Shown here: positions 1 to 6,137 of the stretch, one piece after another | Layout of the letters: each line of letters opens with the position of its first letter | Position numbering within the stretch: position 1 is the first letter of the stretch | Origin: Roseovarius sp. | GTDB lineage: Bacteria > Pseudomonadota > Alphaproteobacteria > Rhodobacterales > Rhodobacteraceae | Assembly (NCBI GenBank): GCA_023260815.1 | Contig: JALQUE010000354.1 | Coordinates: 1-9,758, forward strand | Length of the DNA stretch: 9,758 nt | Reading direction: 5' to 3' | The notes under the pieces: generated by a model | Seen by the model: only the letters and a program-made list of their open reading frames with translations | What the model was told of the DNA's origin: nothing | The model's database searches: none | Position numbers and translations under genes: made by a program

Positions 1-701
1 AGTTCAGGCTGGCCTGTCAGGGTGATGACGCGCCCTTCATCGGTGTCTTCGGTGGTGATCTGCGCGCCGAACCCCGCCAACATCCGTTCGGTATGATCGC
101 GGGTCGCCTCGTGTTCGATCACCACGGTCTGACCCGGCGCATTCAGTCCTGCCAGCAGACCCGCGGATTTCACCTGCGCCGAAGGGACGGGCACCGTATA
201 GCGCACCGGCATCGGATCCTGCGCGCCCACGATCGTCATCGGCAAGCGCCCGCCCGACCGGCCCACCGCCTGCGCGCCGAACAGGGCAAGCGGGTCCGTC
301 ACCCGCGCCATGGGTCGCTTGTTGAGGCTGGCGTCGCCGGTGAAGGTGGCGGTGACGGGCGACGTGGCCATCGCCCCCATGATGAGCCGCACGCCCGTGC
401 CGGAATTGCCGCAATCGATCACCTGTTCAGGCTCGGCAAAGCCGCCGACGCCGACACCGTGAATGTGCCATGTGCCGTCGTCATCGCGCGCCACGTCGGC
501 GCCGAAGGCGCGCATCGCACGGGCCGTGTCCAGCACGTCTTGCCCTTCGAGAAGGCCGGTCACCACCGTCTCGCCCACCGACAATGCCCCGAGGATCAAG
601 GAGCGGTGCGAGATCGACTTGTCGCCCGGCACATCCGCCGTGCCGACAAGACCGGTGGAGCGGTGCGAGGTCATGGGAAGCGGAGCGCCGTGGCCGGACA
701 T
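1..701 (-). CDS. aroA: EPSP synthase (3-phosphoshikimate 1-carboxyvinyltransferase), class II, C-terminus cut by window edge
   Basis: This enzyme transfers the enolpyruvyl group of PEP to shikimate-3-phosphate, the sixth step of the cytosolic shikimate pathway to aromatic amino acids. The first 233 codons are present, about half of a roughly 450-residue protein. GDKSISHRS (residues 26-34) carries the Lys28/Ser29/Arg33 substrate contacts, LNKRPM (126-131) holds Arg129, SAQVKS is at 174-179 and TRDHTE at 200-205. All align to the Agrobacterium CP4 class II enzyme with an offset of about one residue. The PEP/glyphosate loop reads DCGNSGTG (96-103), with Gly101 where CP4 has Ala100. Start: ATG at 701 has a GAAAGG seven bases upstream; an in-frame ATG at 707 would be only one base from it. 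A 165-nt gap separates it from the catabolic operon, so it is probably a separate transcription unit. The identification is firm; only the left end is missing. Confidence 0.96.
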   Translation of the reverse strand, partial: MSGHGAPLPMTSHRSTGLVGTADVPGDKSISHRSLILGALSVGETVVTGLLEGQDVLDTARAMRAFGADVARDDDGTWHIHGVGVGGFAEPEQVIDCGNSGTGVRLIMGAMATSPVTATFTGDASLNKRPMARVTDPLALFGAQAVGRSGGRLPMTIVGAQDPMPVRYTVPVPSAQVKSAGLLAGLNAPGQTVVIEHEATRDHTERMLAGFGAQITTEDTDEGRVITLTGQPE

Positions 702-708
702 GGGCATG

Positions 709-714
709 CCTTTC
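709..714 (-). promoter_or_regulatory. Ribosome binding site of aroA (decides the start)
   Basis: GAAAGG on the minus strand lies seven bases before the ATG at 701 and only one base before the alternative in-frame ATG at 707. The spacing favours 701, which gives the N-terminus MSGHGAPLPM, like related class II EPSP synthases. Confidence 0.6.
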
Positions 715-782
715 GTCAATGGATCGCCTGCCTGATAGCGCAAGCATCCGGCCGCGTCCATCATCGTTGCGATGCGCCTTGG

Positions 783-826
783 GCCTCGGGCGGATGCCTC
801 CGGCGGGAGTATTTGGGGAACGATGA
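783..826. repeat. Probable Rhodobacteraceae intergenic element with tandem 13-mer and short hairpin
   Basis: GCCTCCGGCGGGAGTATTTG starts at 796 and is followed by a purine-rich tail containing GATGAA. Plus-strand CTCC (798-801) and GGAG (806-809) can pair around GGCG and are followed by TATTT, like a short terminator arm. The preceding 13 bases (783-795) match the next 13 (796-808) at 10 positions, an imperfect tandem duplication. From memory, near-identical strings recur between genes in many Rhodobacteraceae genomes; only one copy is in this window, so its dispersed nature cannot be shown here. Confidence 0.5.
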
Positions 827-830
827 AAGG

Positions 831-858
831 CGGGCCGCACGGGAGGCCGGGCGGCCCG
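831..858 (-). terminator. Candidate terminator stem-loop after the RidA gene
   Basis: CGGGCCG (831-837) and CGGCCCG (852-858) are perfect inverted repeats, giving a 7-bp GC-only stem with a 14-base loop. It begins nine bases past the RidA stop codon on the minus strand. The base of the stem is followed by CCTTTC, a weak U tract, so it is at best an imperfect intrinsic terminator. A competing 5-bp hairpin (847-851 with 855-859) overlaps it. The position at the end of the operon supports the call more than the tail does. Confidence 0.35.
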
Positions 859-866
859 GTGCAAGC

Positions 867-1217
867 TCAGGGAAGGGCGGCGGTGATGATCAGCTCGACC
901 TTGTAGTCGGGCGTGGCCAGTTTCGCTTCGCCACAGGCGCGGGTCGGGGCATGGCCCTGGGGCACCCAGGCGTCCCAGACGGCATTCATCTCGGCGAAAT
1001 CGGCCATGTCGGCCAGCCAGATGGTGCAGCTGAGCATGCGGGTGGCGTCGGTGCCGGCTTCGGCCAGCAGGGCCTCGACCTTTTCGATGCAGCTTTGGGT
1101 CTGGGCGGTGACGCTTTCGCCGGGGGCGCCGACCTGACCGGCGAGATAGGCGATACCGTTATGGATGACCATCTGGCTCATGCGCGGGCCGGTATGGTGG
1201 CGGGTGATGTCGCTCAT
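867..1217 (-). CDS. RidA (YjgF/YER057c/UK114) family protein
   Basis: A 116-residue protein of the RidA family, small cytosolic trimers that hydrolyse or scavenge reactive enamine/imine intermediates released by PLP enzymes and amine oxidases. The family core is visible: GIAYLAGQVG (21-30), the helix QTQSCIEKVEALLAEAG (39-55), and PTRACGEAKLATPDYKVE (91-108). Aligned to E. coli RidA without gaps, Arg93, Cys95 and Glu108 match Arg105, Cys107 and Glu120. Tyr17 of E. coli appears as Met13 and Ser30 as Ala27, so it belongs to a divergent branch, probably the group with the WLADMADF...NAVWDAWV signature seen at 67-85. Start: an AAAGGA six bases upstream supports ATG 1217. It lies 11 nt after the FAD oxidoreductase stop, last in the operon, consistent with detoxifying products of the oxidase or aminotransferase. 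The exact substrate is unknown. Confidence 0.93.
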   Translation of the reverse strand: MSDITRHHTGPRMSQMVIHNGIAYLAGQVGAPGESVTAQTQSCIEKVEALLAEAGTDATRMLSCTIWLADMADFAEMNAVWDAWVPQGHAPTRACGEAKLATPDYKVELIITAALP

Positions 1218-1228
1218 GGGGTGTCCTT

Positions 1229-2332
1229 TCAGGAGCTGTGAAACCGGGCGGGCGAAAGCGCCGCGACCGTGGCATCGGATAGACCGGGTTCGGCCCCGGT
1301 GACAAGCGCCGCCGTGAGCCGCGCGAGGGCCGGGGCTGTCTGCACGCCGTAGCCCCCCTGCCCTGCCAACCAGAAAAACCCGTTTGCATCGGGGGCGAAG
1401 CCGGCGACGGGCGTGCGGTCCGTGGCAAAGCTGCGCAGGCCCGCCCAGCTGCGATCGACGCGGGTGACAGGGTGTGTCACGGCCTGTTCATAGCGGTCCA
1501 GCCCTTCGGCCAGCACCATGTCGTCGGGCCAGGCATCATGGGGATCAACCGGATCCTCATCGGCGGGCGAGACCATCAGCTTGCCCGCGTCGGGCTTGGC
1601 ATACCAGGTCTCGGAGATGGACCCGAAGAGCGGCCAGCGCGCGATATCCTGGCCGGCGGGCGCGGGCAGCAGGGCCGCGGACCGGCGCATCGGCGTGATG
1701 TCGAGAGGCCGCACACCTGCCATGCGCGCCACCGGGTCGGCCCAGGCCCCGGCGGCGTTCACCAGCACAGGGGCGGTGAATTGCGCATCTGACGCGGTGA
1801 CGTGCCAGGCGGCATGGCCCCGGGAGATGGCGGTCACGGCCGCGCCGGTCACCACCTGCCCACCGCGCGCTTTCAGGAGCCGGGCATAGCCCTGCAACAT
1901 CCGGTCCACGTCGATGTCCTGCGCGTCACGTTCGAGGGCCGCACGGGCGATGCGTTCGGGGCGCAGGATCGGGACAAGGTCAACCGCATCGGCGGGCTCG
2001 AGCAGGTCGATCCCGGAGGCGCCATCGCAATAGGCGGTCAGCGTGGCGAGTTCCGTCTCGTCCGCCAGCAGCAATTCGCCGCGCGGCGACAGCAGCGAGC
2101 GGTCGCTGATGCCTTCGGGCGCCTCGAATACCGGAGCGGCGGCGGCATTGAGCGCACGCAGGGTGGCGTTGCCGTAATTGCGGATGAAAATCGCGGCCGA
2201 GCGCCCGGTGGCATGGTACCCCAGCTGCGCCTCGCCTTCGATCACGGTGACGCGGGCATGGGCGGCGAGGTCAGCGGCGGCACTGATCCCTGCGATCCCG
2301 CCCCCGATGACGATGATGTCGGGATGTGTCAT
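1229..2332 (-). CDS. FAD-dependent oxidoreductase, D-amino acid oxidase (DAO) family
   Basis: A 367-residue flavoprotein of the DAO superfamily (glycine/sarcosine oxidase, DadA, PuuB relatives), which oxidises primary or secondary amines to imines. The N-terminal Rossmann motif GGGIAG is at 10-15, with Glu32 at the end of strand 2 placed to bind the FAD ribose. HATGRSAA (40-47) matches the second flavin contact. NAAGAWAD (192-199) is the usual second dinucleotide-domain motif. The C-terminal flavin-binding region reads WAGLRSF (296-302), DRTPVAGF (305-312) and GQGGYG (324-329). There is no signal peptide or membrane segment, so it is cytosolic; whether it passes electrons to oxygen or a carrier cannot be told. 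Its ATG overlaps the deacetylase stop by 4 nt (ATGA) and GAGGG precedes the start. Context suggests oxidation of an amine imported or freed by the neighbouring genes. The substrate is not determinable; the family assignment is firm. Confidence 0.92.
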   Translation of the reverse strand: MTHPDIIVIGGGIAGISAAADLAAHARVTVIEGEAQLGYHATGRSAAIFIRNYGNATLRALNAAAAPVFEAPEGISDRSLLSPRGELLLADETELATLTAYCDGASGIDLLEPADAVDLVPILRPERIARAALERDAQDIDVDRMLQGYARLLKARGGQVVTGAAVTAISRGHAAWHVTASDAQFTAPVLVNAAGAWADPVARMAGVRPLDITPMRRSAALLPAPAGQDIARWPLFGSISETWYAKPDAGKLMVSPADEDPVDPHDAWPDDMVLAEGLDRYEQAVTHPVTRVDRSWAGLRSFATDRTPVAGFAPDANGFFWLAGQGGYGVQTAPALARLTAALVTGAEPGLSDATVAALSPARFHSS

Positions 2333-3351
2333 GCGCCCTCGAAGCCGGTCAGAACGGCGGTCAGGTTATGGCCGAGGTCATCGCAGAGATAGCCGCCTTC
2401 CTGCACAAACAGCGTGGGCAGGCCCAAGCCTGCGATCGCAGCCCCGATCCGCGAAAATCCGGGCGTGGTGACGGCAAAGCCCTTGAAGGGATCGCCCTCG
2501 TAGGCGTCAAGGCCAAGGGCGACCACCACCACATCCGCACCGAAGGCCGATATGCGCGCCAGCGCCGTGTCGAGCGTGCGCAGAAAACCCTCGTCATCGG
2601 TGCCGCCCGGCAGCGGCAGGTTGAGGTTGTAGCCAAGACCCCGTCCCGTGCCGCGTTCCTCGGCATGGCCCCAGAAGAACGGGTAGAAACGCAGCGGATC
2701 AGCGTGCATCGAGACGGTCAGCACGTCGTCGCGATCATAGAAGATGCCTTGCGTGCCATTGCCGTGATGCACATCCACATCGAGGATCGCGGGCCGCATC
2801 CCCCGAACGCGCAACCGTTCGGCGGCGATGCCGGAATTGTTCAGGAAACAGAAGCCCCCCGCCAGATCGCCAAAGGCGTGATGCCCCGGCGGACGCGACA
2901 GGGCGTAGGCGGCGCGTTCGCCCGCCGCCACAAGATCGGCGCCGGAGATCGCAACCTGCGCCGACCAGTAGGCCGCCTCCCACGTGCCCTCGCCGATGGG
3001 ACAGGCGGTGTCGGCCTGATGATAGCCCGCCTGCCCCACCGCCGAGCGAGGGTAGCTGTCGGTGCGGTTGGCGGGGTGAATGTTGGGGATCACCTCGTCT
3101 CCGGCGCCGTCGATGCGCTGCCAGCGGGTGTAGATCGTCTGCAGGAAGGACAGGTATTCGGGCGAGTGCACAGCGGCAAGCGGACCCATGCCGGCATCGT
3201 CCGGCGTCTGGATCGGACAACCCGCGGCACGCGCGCCGTCGATCAGCTTGGCGATGCGGCCGGGCTGTTCGGGGCTTGGCAGCACGCGACCGTTGGCCAT
3301 GAAATGCTTGGGATCATGCCGCCACTGCCGGTCATCGAAAATCGCTTTCAT
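2329..3351 (-). CDS. Acetylpolyamine amidohydrolase / class II HDAC-family deacetylase
   Basis: A 340-residue zinc deacetylase of the arginase/HDAC fold, matching the length and layout of Mycoplana ramosa acetylpolyamine amidohydrolase (341 residues). Catalytic features are intact: RPPGHH (153-158) with the tandem His157/His158, DVDVHHGNGT (191-200) giving zinc ligands Asp193 and His195, Asp282 in LGLDAYEGDP as third ligand, and Tyr321 in EGGY as the transition-state tyrosine. A loop at about 81-111 corresponds to the dimerisation/specificity insert of APAH. By recalled alignment, the two acidic residues of APAH reported to contact polyamine (Glu106, Glu117) are Val105 and Ala116 here, so the acyl-amine substrate may differ. 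Start: AAGGA lies six bases before ATG 3351. It overlaps the GNAT gene upstream and the oxidase downstream by 4 nt each. It is unlikely to be AcuC, given the APAH-type insert and the amine-transport context. Confidence 0.9.
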   Translation of the reverse strand: MKAIFDDRQWRHDPKHFMANGRVLPSPEQPGRIAKLIDGARAAGCPIQTPDDAGMGPLAAVHSPEYLSFLQTIYTRWQRIDGAGDEVIPNIHPANRTDSYPRSAVGQAGYHQADTACPIGEGTWEAAYWSAQVAISGADLVAAGERAAYALSRPPGHHAFGDLAGGFCFLNNSGIAAERLRVRGMRPAILDVDVHHGNGTQGIFYDRDDVLTVSMHADPLRFYPFFWGHAEERGTGRGLGYNLNLPLPGGTDDEGFLRTLDTALARISAFGADVVVVALGLDAYEGDPFKGFAVTTPGFSRIGAAIAGLGLPTLFVQEGGYLCDDLGHNLTAVLTGFEGA

Positions 3352-3836
3352 CTTGCGTCCTTCATCATTTCAAGAAACTCCGGGCGATCCAGCGTCATGA
3401 CGGTTGCACCGGTGCGCGGGGCGAGGCCCAAGCGGTCATAAAACGCGCGTGAGGCGCTGGAATGGTCGTAGACCGCCAGGGTCAGCCACCCGGCCTTCCA
3501 TCCCGCGCAGGCGCGCGCCGCGACGTCGGCCAACAACCGTCGGCCAAGGCCGCAGCCGCGCACCGTTTCATCGACCCACAGATCAGAGACATAAACCCCC
3601 GCAGCCCCCCGCGCCGTCGAGAAGGTGGGACTGAAAAGAGCCGCCCCGCACAGCCTGTCGCCGTCCATCGCCAGAAGGCCGTAAGCAGACGGCCGGTCGG
3701 ACAGGACCGCCGATCCCAGACAGTCCCGGCTGGCCTTGTGCGGATCGCCCAGATCGGCGCTGAGCGCGCGCAGCGCACCGTCCAGCAGCGTGAGGTCATC
3801 GGCGGTCCGAACGGGGCGGAAGGTGATCGTGGTCAT
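3348..3836 (-). CDS. GNAT family N-acetyltransferase
   Basis: A 162-residue single-domain GNAT that would move an acetyl group from acetyl-CoA to an amine. Motif A is clear: VYVSDLWVDETVRGCGLGRR (81-100), with the pyrophosphate-binding R-x-x-G-x-G at Arg93-Gly98. Motif B YDHSSASRAFYDRLGL (123-138) includes Tyr133, the usual general-acid position. The acceptor-binding N-terminal half (about 10-75) is not diagnostic. The layout is like spermidine/spermine acetyltransferases and like many other GNATs, so the substrate is inferred only from context. The gene starts 4 nt after the BKACE stop, with no good Shine-Dalgarno near ATG 3836, which suggests translational coupling. Its stop overlaps the deacetylase start (ATGA). 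An acetyltransferase directly before a deacetylase is notable. Alternatives are an unrelated small-molecule or protein acetyltransferase carried in the operon. Confidence 0.88.
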   Translation of the reverse strand: MTTITFRPVRTADDLTLLDGALRALSADLGDPHKASRDCLGSAVLSDRPSAYGLLAMDGDRLCGAALFSPTFSTARGAAGVYVSDLWVDETVRGCGLGRRLLADVAARACAGWKAGWLTLAVYDHSSASRAFYDRLGLAPRTGATVMTLDRPEFLEMMKDAR

Positions 3837-3840
3837 GATG

Positions 3841-4767
3841 TCAGATCGCGGTCCTGGCCGCGCCTTTCAGGGACAGCATATCACGCGCACGGTCCGGGCT
3901 GGCAACCGTGCGGCCCAGATCCTCGACGATGCGGCGGATCTTGGCGACCTGCTGCGCGTTGCTTGCGGCCAACTGGCCACGGGCGATGGTCAGACTGTCC
4001 TCGAGCCCGACCCGGACGTGCCCCCCCATGGTCGCGGCCATGGTGATCATCGGCATCTGATGGCGGCCTGCGGCCAGCACCGAGAACATGTAATCGGCGC
4101 CAAAGAGCTTGTCGGCGATGCGGACCATGTGGGTCAGGTTTTCAGGGTCCGGCCCAACCCCACCCAACACGCCGAACACGAACTGGATGAAGAACGGCGG
4201 CTGGATCATGCCGCGATCGGCGAAATGGCGCAGCATGTAGAGATGCGACAGATCATAGCATTCAAACTCGAACCGCGCGCCGCGTTCGGTGCCCAGTTCG
4301 GTCAGGATGCGGGCGATGTCGCGGGGCGTGTTCTTGAAAACCAGATCATCGGAGCCTTCGAGAAAGGGTTTTTCCCAGTCATGCTGCCAGTCGGTAAACC
4401 GCTCTGCCATCGGATAGAGCGCAAAATTCATCGACCCCATGTTGAGCGACGCCATCTCGGGTTCGGCAAGGCGCGGCGCGGCCAGCCGGTCATCCAGGCT
4501 CATGATTGCGCTGCCGCCGGTGGACAGATTGAGGACCGCATCACAGCCCTGATGGATGCGCGGCAGAAAGGCCATGAAATGGTCGACCGAGGCCGAAGGC
4601 CGGCCGGTTTCGGGATCGCGCGCATGCAGATGCAGGATCGACGCGCCTGCCTCGGCGGCGCCGATGGCCTGCGCGGTGATCTGGTCAGCTGTCACCGGCA
4701 GGTGGCGTGACATGGACGGCGTGTGGATCGAGCCTGTGATGGCACAGGTGATGATGATGTCGGACAT
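3841..4767 (-). CDS. BKACE (beta-keto acid cleavage enzyme, DUF849) family protein
   Basis: A 308-residue TIM-barrel enzyme of the BKACE family, usually annotated 3-keto-5-aminohexanoate cleavage protein. Members condense a beta-keto acid with acetyl-CoA and split it to acetoacetate plus a CoA ester. Family marks are ITCAITG (6-12), HLHARD (46-51) with zinc ligands His46 and His48, STGG (82-85), MASLNMGSMNF (105-115), FVFGVLGGVG (197-206) and GGHVRVGLED (248-257), where Glu256 is the likely third zinc ligand. Kce of lysine fermentation uses Glu14 to hold the substrate amino group; here that position is Ile14, so this is probably not Kce itself. The frame extends 25 codons further upstream, but ATG 4767 fits the family N-terminus, follows the aminotransferase stop by 13 nt and has an AAGG upstream; the longer form would overlap that gene. 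The beta-keto substrate is unknown and presumably comes from the neighbouring aminotransferase or oxidase. Confidence 0.93.
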   Translation of the reverse strand: MSDIIITCAITGSIHTPSMSRHLPVTADQITAQAIGAAEAGASILHLHARDPETGRPSASVDHFMAFLPRIHQGCDAVLNLSTGGSAIMSLDDRLAAPRLAEPEMASLNMGSMNFALYPMAERFTDWQHDWEKPFLEGSDDLVFKNTPRDIARILTELGTERGARFEFECYDLSHLYMLRHFADRGMIQPPFFIQFVFGVLGGVGPDPENLTHMVRIADKLFGADYMFSVLAAGRHQMPMITMAATMGGHVRVGLEDSLTIARGQLAASNAQQVAKIRRIVEDLGRTVASPDRARDMLSLKGAARTAI

Positions 4768-4780
4768 ACGGGGCCTTGTC

Positions 4781-6133
4781 TTAAGCGATACGATCCAGTT
4801 CGGGTCGGATCTCGTCGGTGAATTGGGCCAGCGACAGATCAAGCATCTCGGTGATCTCGTCGAGATGGGTCTCGGTCACGATCATCGGGGGGGCGACGAT
4901 GATATGGTCCCCCTCCAGCCCCATGCGGGTGCGCCGGGAATAGACGATCAGCCCGTTGTCGTAGGCGATGTTGACGAAGCGGTCGAAGGCCTTGAGATGT
5001 TTGGGCAAGGGTGCCTTGGTGCCGCGGTCGGACATGAATTCAAAGGCCGTCAGAAGGCCCATGCCGCGCACGTCGCCGATGATCGGATAGCGCTGCATCA
5101 GGCCGCGCAGACGCTCGATCAGGCGCGCGCCCATCACCGCCGAATTGCGGGTCAGACCATTGCGTTCGATCTCGTCGATCACGGCAACGCCCGCAGCGCA
5201 GGCCAGGGGGTTTCCGGCATAGGTGTAGCCGTGCAGAAACCCGCCATCGTCCAGCACAGCCTCGACCAGTCTTTCATGTGCCGCCATGGCGCCAAGCGGC
5301 ACGTAGCCTGCGGCAAAACCCTTGGACATCACGATGATATCGGGGCTCAGGTTCCAATGCTCGGCGGCCAGAAACGCGCCGGTGCGGCCTGCGCCGGTCA
5401 TCACCTCATCGAGGATGAACAGCACACCGTATTTGCGGCAGATCTGCTGCACGCGTTCCATGTAACCGCGCGGCGGCGGAAGAGCGCCGGTCGAGGCACC
5501 GCCCACAGGCTCGACCATGAAGGCCAGCACGCTTTCGGGGCCTTCCTCGAGGATCTTGGCCTCGAGCATGTCGGCGTAATGATGACCCGTCGCCTCGTCA
5601 TCGGGGTCAAGCCCGTCAAGATAGGCCGTGGGTGCAGGGATCTTGGGCATCGCCTGCATCATCGGCTCGAACGGTTTGGTCAGCGGATCGTAGCCTGTGA
5701 TCGCCAGCGCACCGAGCGTGCAGCCATGATAGCTGGGCGCGCGGGTGATGATCTTCCAGCGGCTGCCCTCCCCTGTGGCCAGCGCGTATTGCCGCGCCAG
5801 TTTCATGGCACTTTCCACGGCTTCCGAGCCGCCGGACACAAAGAAGATCCGGTTCAGCCCCTCGGGACACAGGGCGGCCGTCTTCGCGGCCAGTTTCTCG
5901 GATGCCTCGGTCTCGAAGTGCAGTCGATAGCCGAATGTCGATTTCTCCATCTGACGGCGCATCGCCGCAAGAACGTTTTCGTTGGAATGTCCGATATTGC
6001 AGACCATCGCGCCGGATGATCCGTCGAGGTAGCGCTTGCCGTCCACATCCCACATGTAGACGCCGCGCGCCTGATCCAGGATCGGGCGGCGCTGGCGGCC
6101 CTGATAGAACAGATGGCTGGGTCTTTGTGTCAT
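4781..6133 (-). CDS. Class III PLP-dependent aminotransferase (omega-amino acid/amine transaminase type)
   Basis: A 450-residue fold-type I, class III aminotransferase, transferring an amino group from a terminal amine or omega/beta-amino acid to a keto acid such as pyruvate. PLP-site residues are all present: SGGSEA (100-105) for the phosphate, Tyr135-His136 in SYHG stacking the ring, Asp242 in LDEVMTGAGRTG holding the pyridine nitrogen, Lys271 in MSKGFAAGY for the Schiff base, and Thr304 in the HGYTYAGNPL segment from the partner subunit. The protein is cytosolic and full length. The start at 6133 is 4 nt after the ATPase stop, with only a weak upstream GGA, so coupling is likely. The gene sits between the importer genes and BKACE, which suggests it acts on the imported amine and yields a keto or aldehyde product for BKACE. 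It could be a putrescine, beta-alanine or other omega-transaminase; sequence alone does not decide. Confidence 0.94.
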   Translation of the reverse strand: MTQRPSHLFYQGRQRRPILDQARGVYMWDVDGKRYLDGSSGAMVCNIGHSNENVLAAMRRQMEKSTFGYRLHFETEASEKLAAKTAALCPEGLNRIFFVSGGSEAVESAMKLARQYALATGEGSRWKIITRAPSYHGCTLGALAITGYDPLTKPFEPMMQAMPKIPAPTAYLDGLDPDDEATGHHYADMLEAKILEEGPESVLAFMVEPVGGASTGALPPPRGYMERVQQICRKYGVLFILDEVMTGAGRTGAFLAAEHWNLSPDIIVMSKGFAAGYVPLGAMAAHERLVEAVLDDGGFLHGYTYAGNPLACAAGVAVIDEIERNGLTRNSAVMGARLIERLRGLMQRYPIIGDVRGMGLLTAFEFMSDRGTKAPLPKHLKAFDRFVNIAYDNGLIVYSRRTRMGLEGDHIIVAPPMIVTETHLDEITEMLDLSLAQFTDEIRPELDRIA

Positions 6134-6137
6134 GGCG

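Larger units (their letters stand above)
702..866. other. Intergenic gap between the amine operon and aroA
   Basis: At 165 nt this is the only sizeable non-coding stretch in the window. It holds the candidate terminator stem near the RidA stop, the tandem/intergenic element at 783-826 and the aroA ribosome binding site. The aroA promoter should lie here, but I see no -10/-35 pair good enough to name. Confidence 0.7.

Noticed and set aside
702..740. TTGAC on the minus strand before aroA as a -35 box
   Set aside because: It sits only about 14 bases from the ATG, leaving no room for a -10 box and leader.
93..1241. Plus-strand open frame of 382 codons across aroA, the gap and ridA
   Set aside because: It runs antisense to two recognised genes, has low-complexity Arg/His/Gly composition and no family features. 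The same applies to the plus-strand frames at 2326-3441 and 3736-4710.
2329..3351. Acetoin utilisation protein AcuC as an alternative for the HDAC-family gene
   Set aside because: Length, the roughly 81-111 insert and the amine-transport neighbours fit the acetylpolyamine amidohydrolase group better, and no acetoin genes are nearby.
4768..4842. 25-codon upstream extension of BKACE to ATG 4842
   Set aside because: It overlaps the aminotransferase C-terminus and lacks family similarity; MSDIIITCAITG at 4767 is the usual N-terminus of the family.
4556..6019. Long plus-strand open frame (487 codons) opposite the aminotransferase and BKACE genes
   Set aside because: The translation is rich in His, Gly, Arg and Ala with no recognisable domain, and it lies wholly antisense to two clear conserved enzymes. 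Long antisense frames are expected where codon third positions are mostly G/C.
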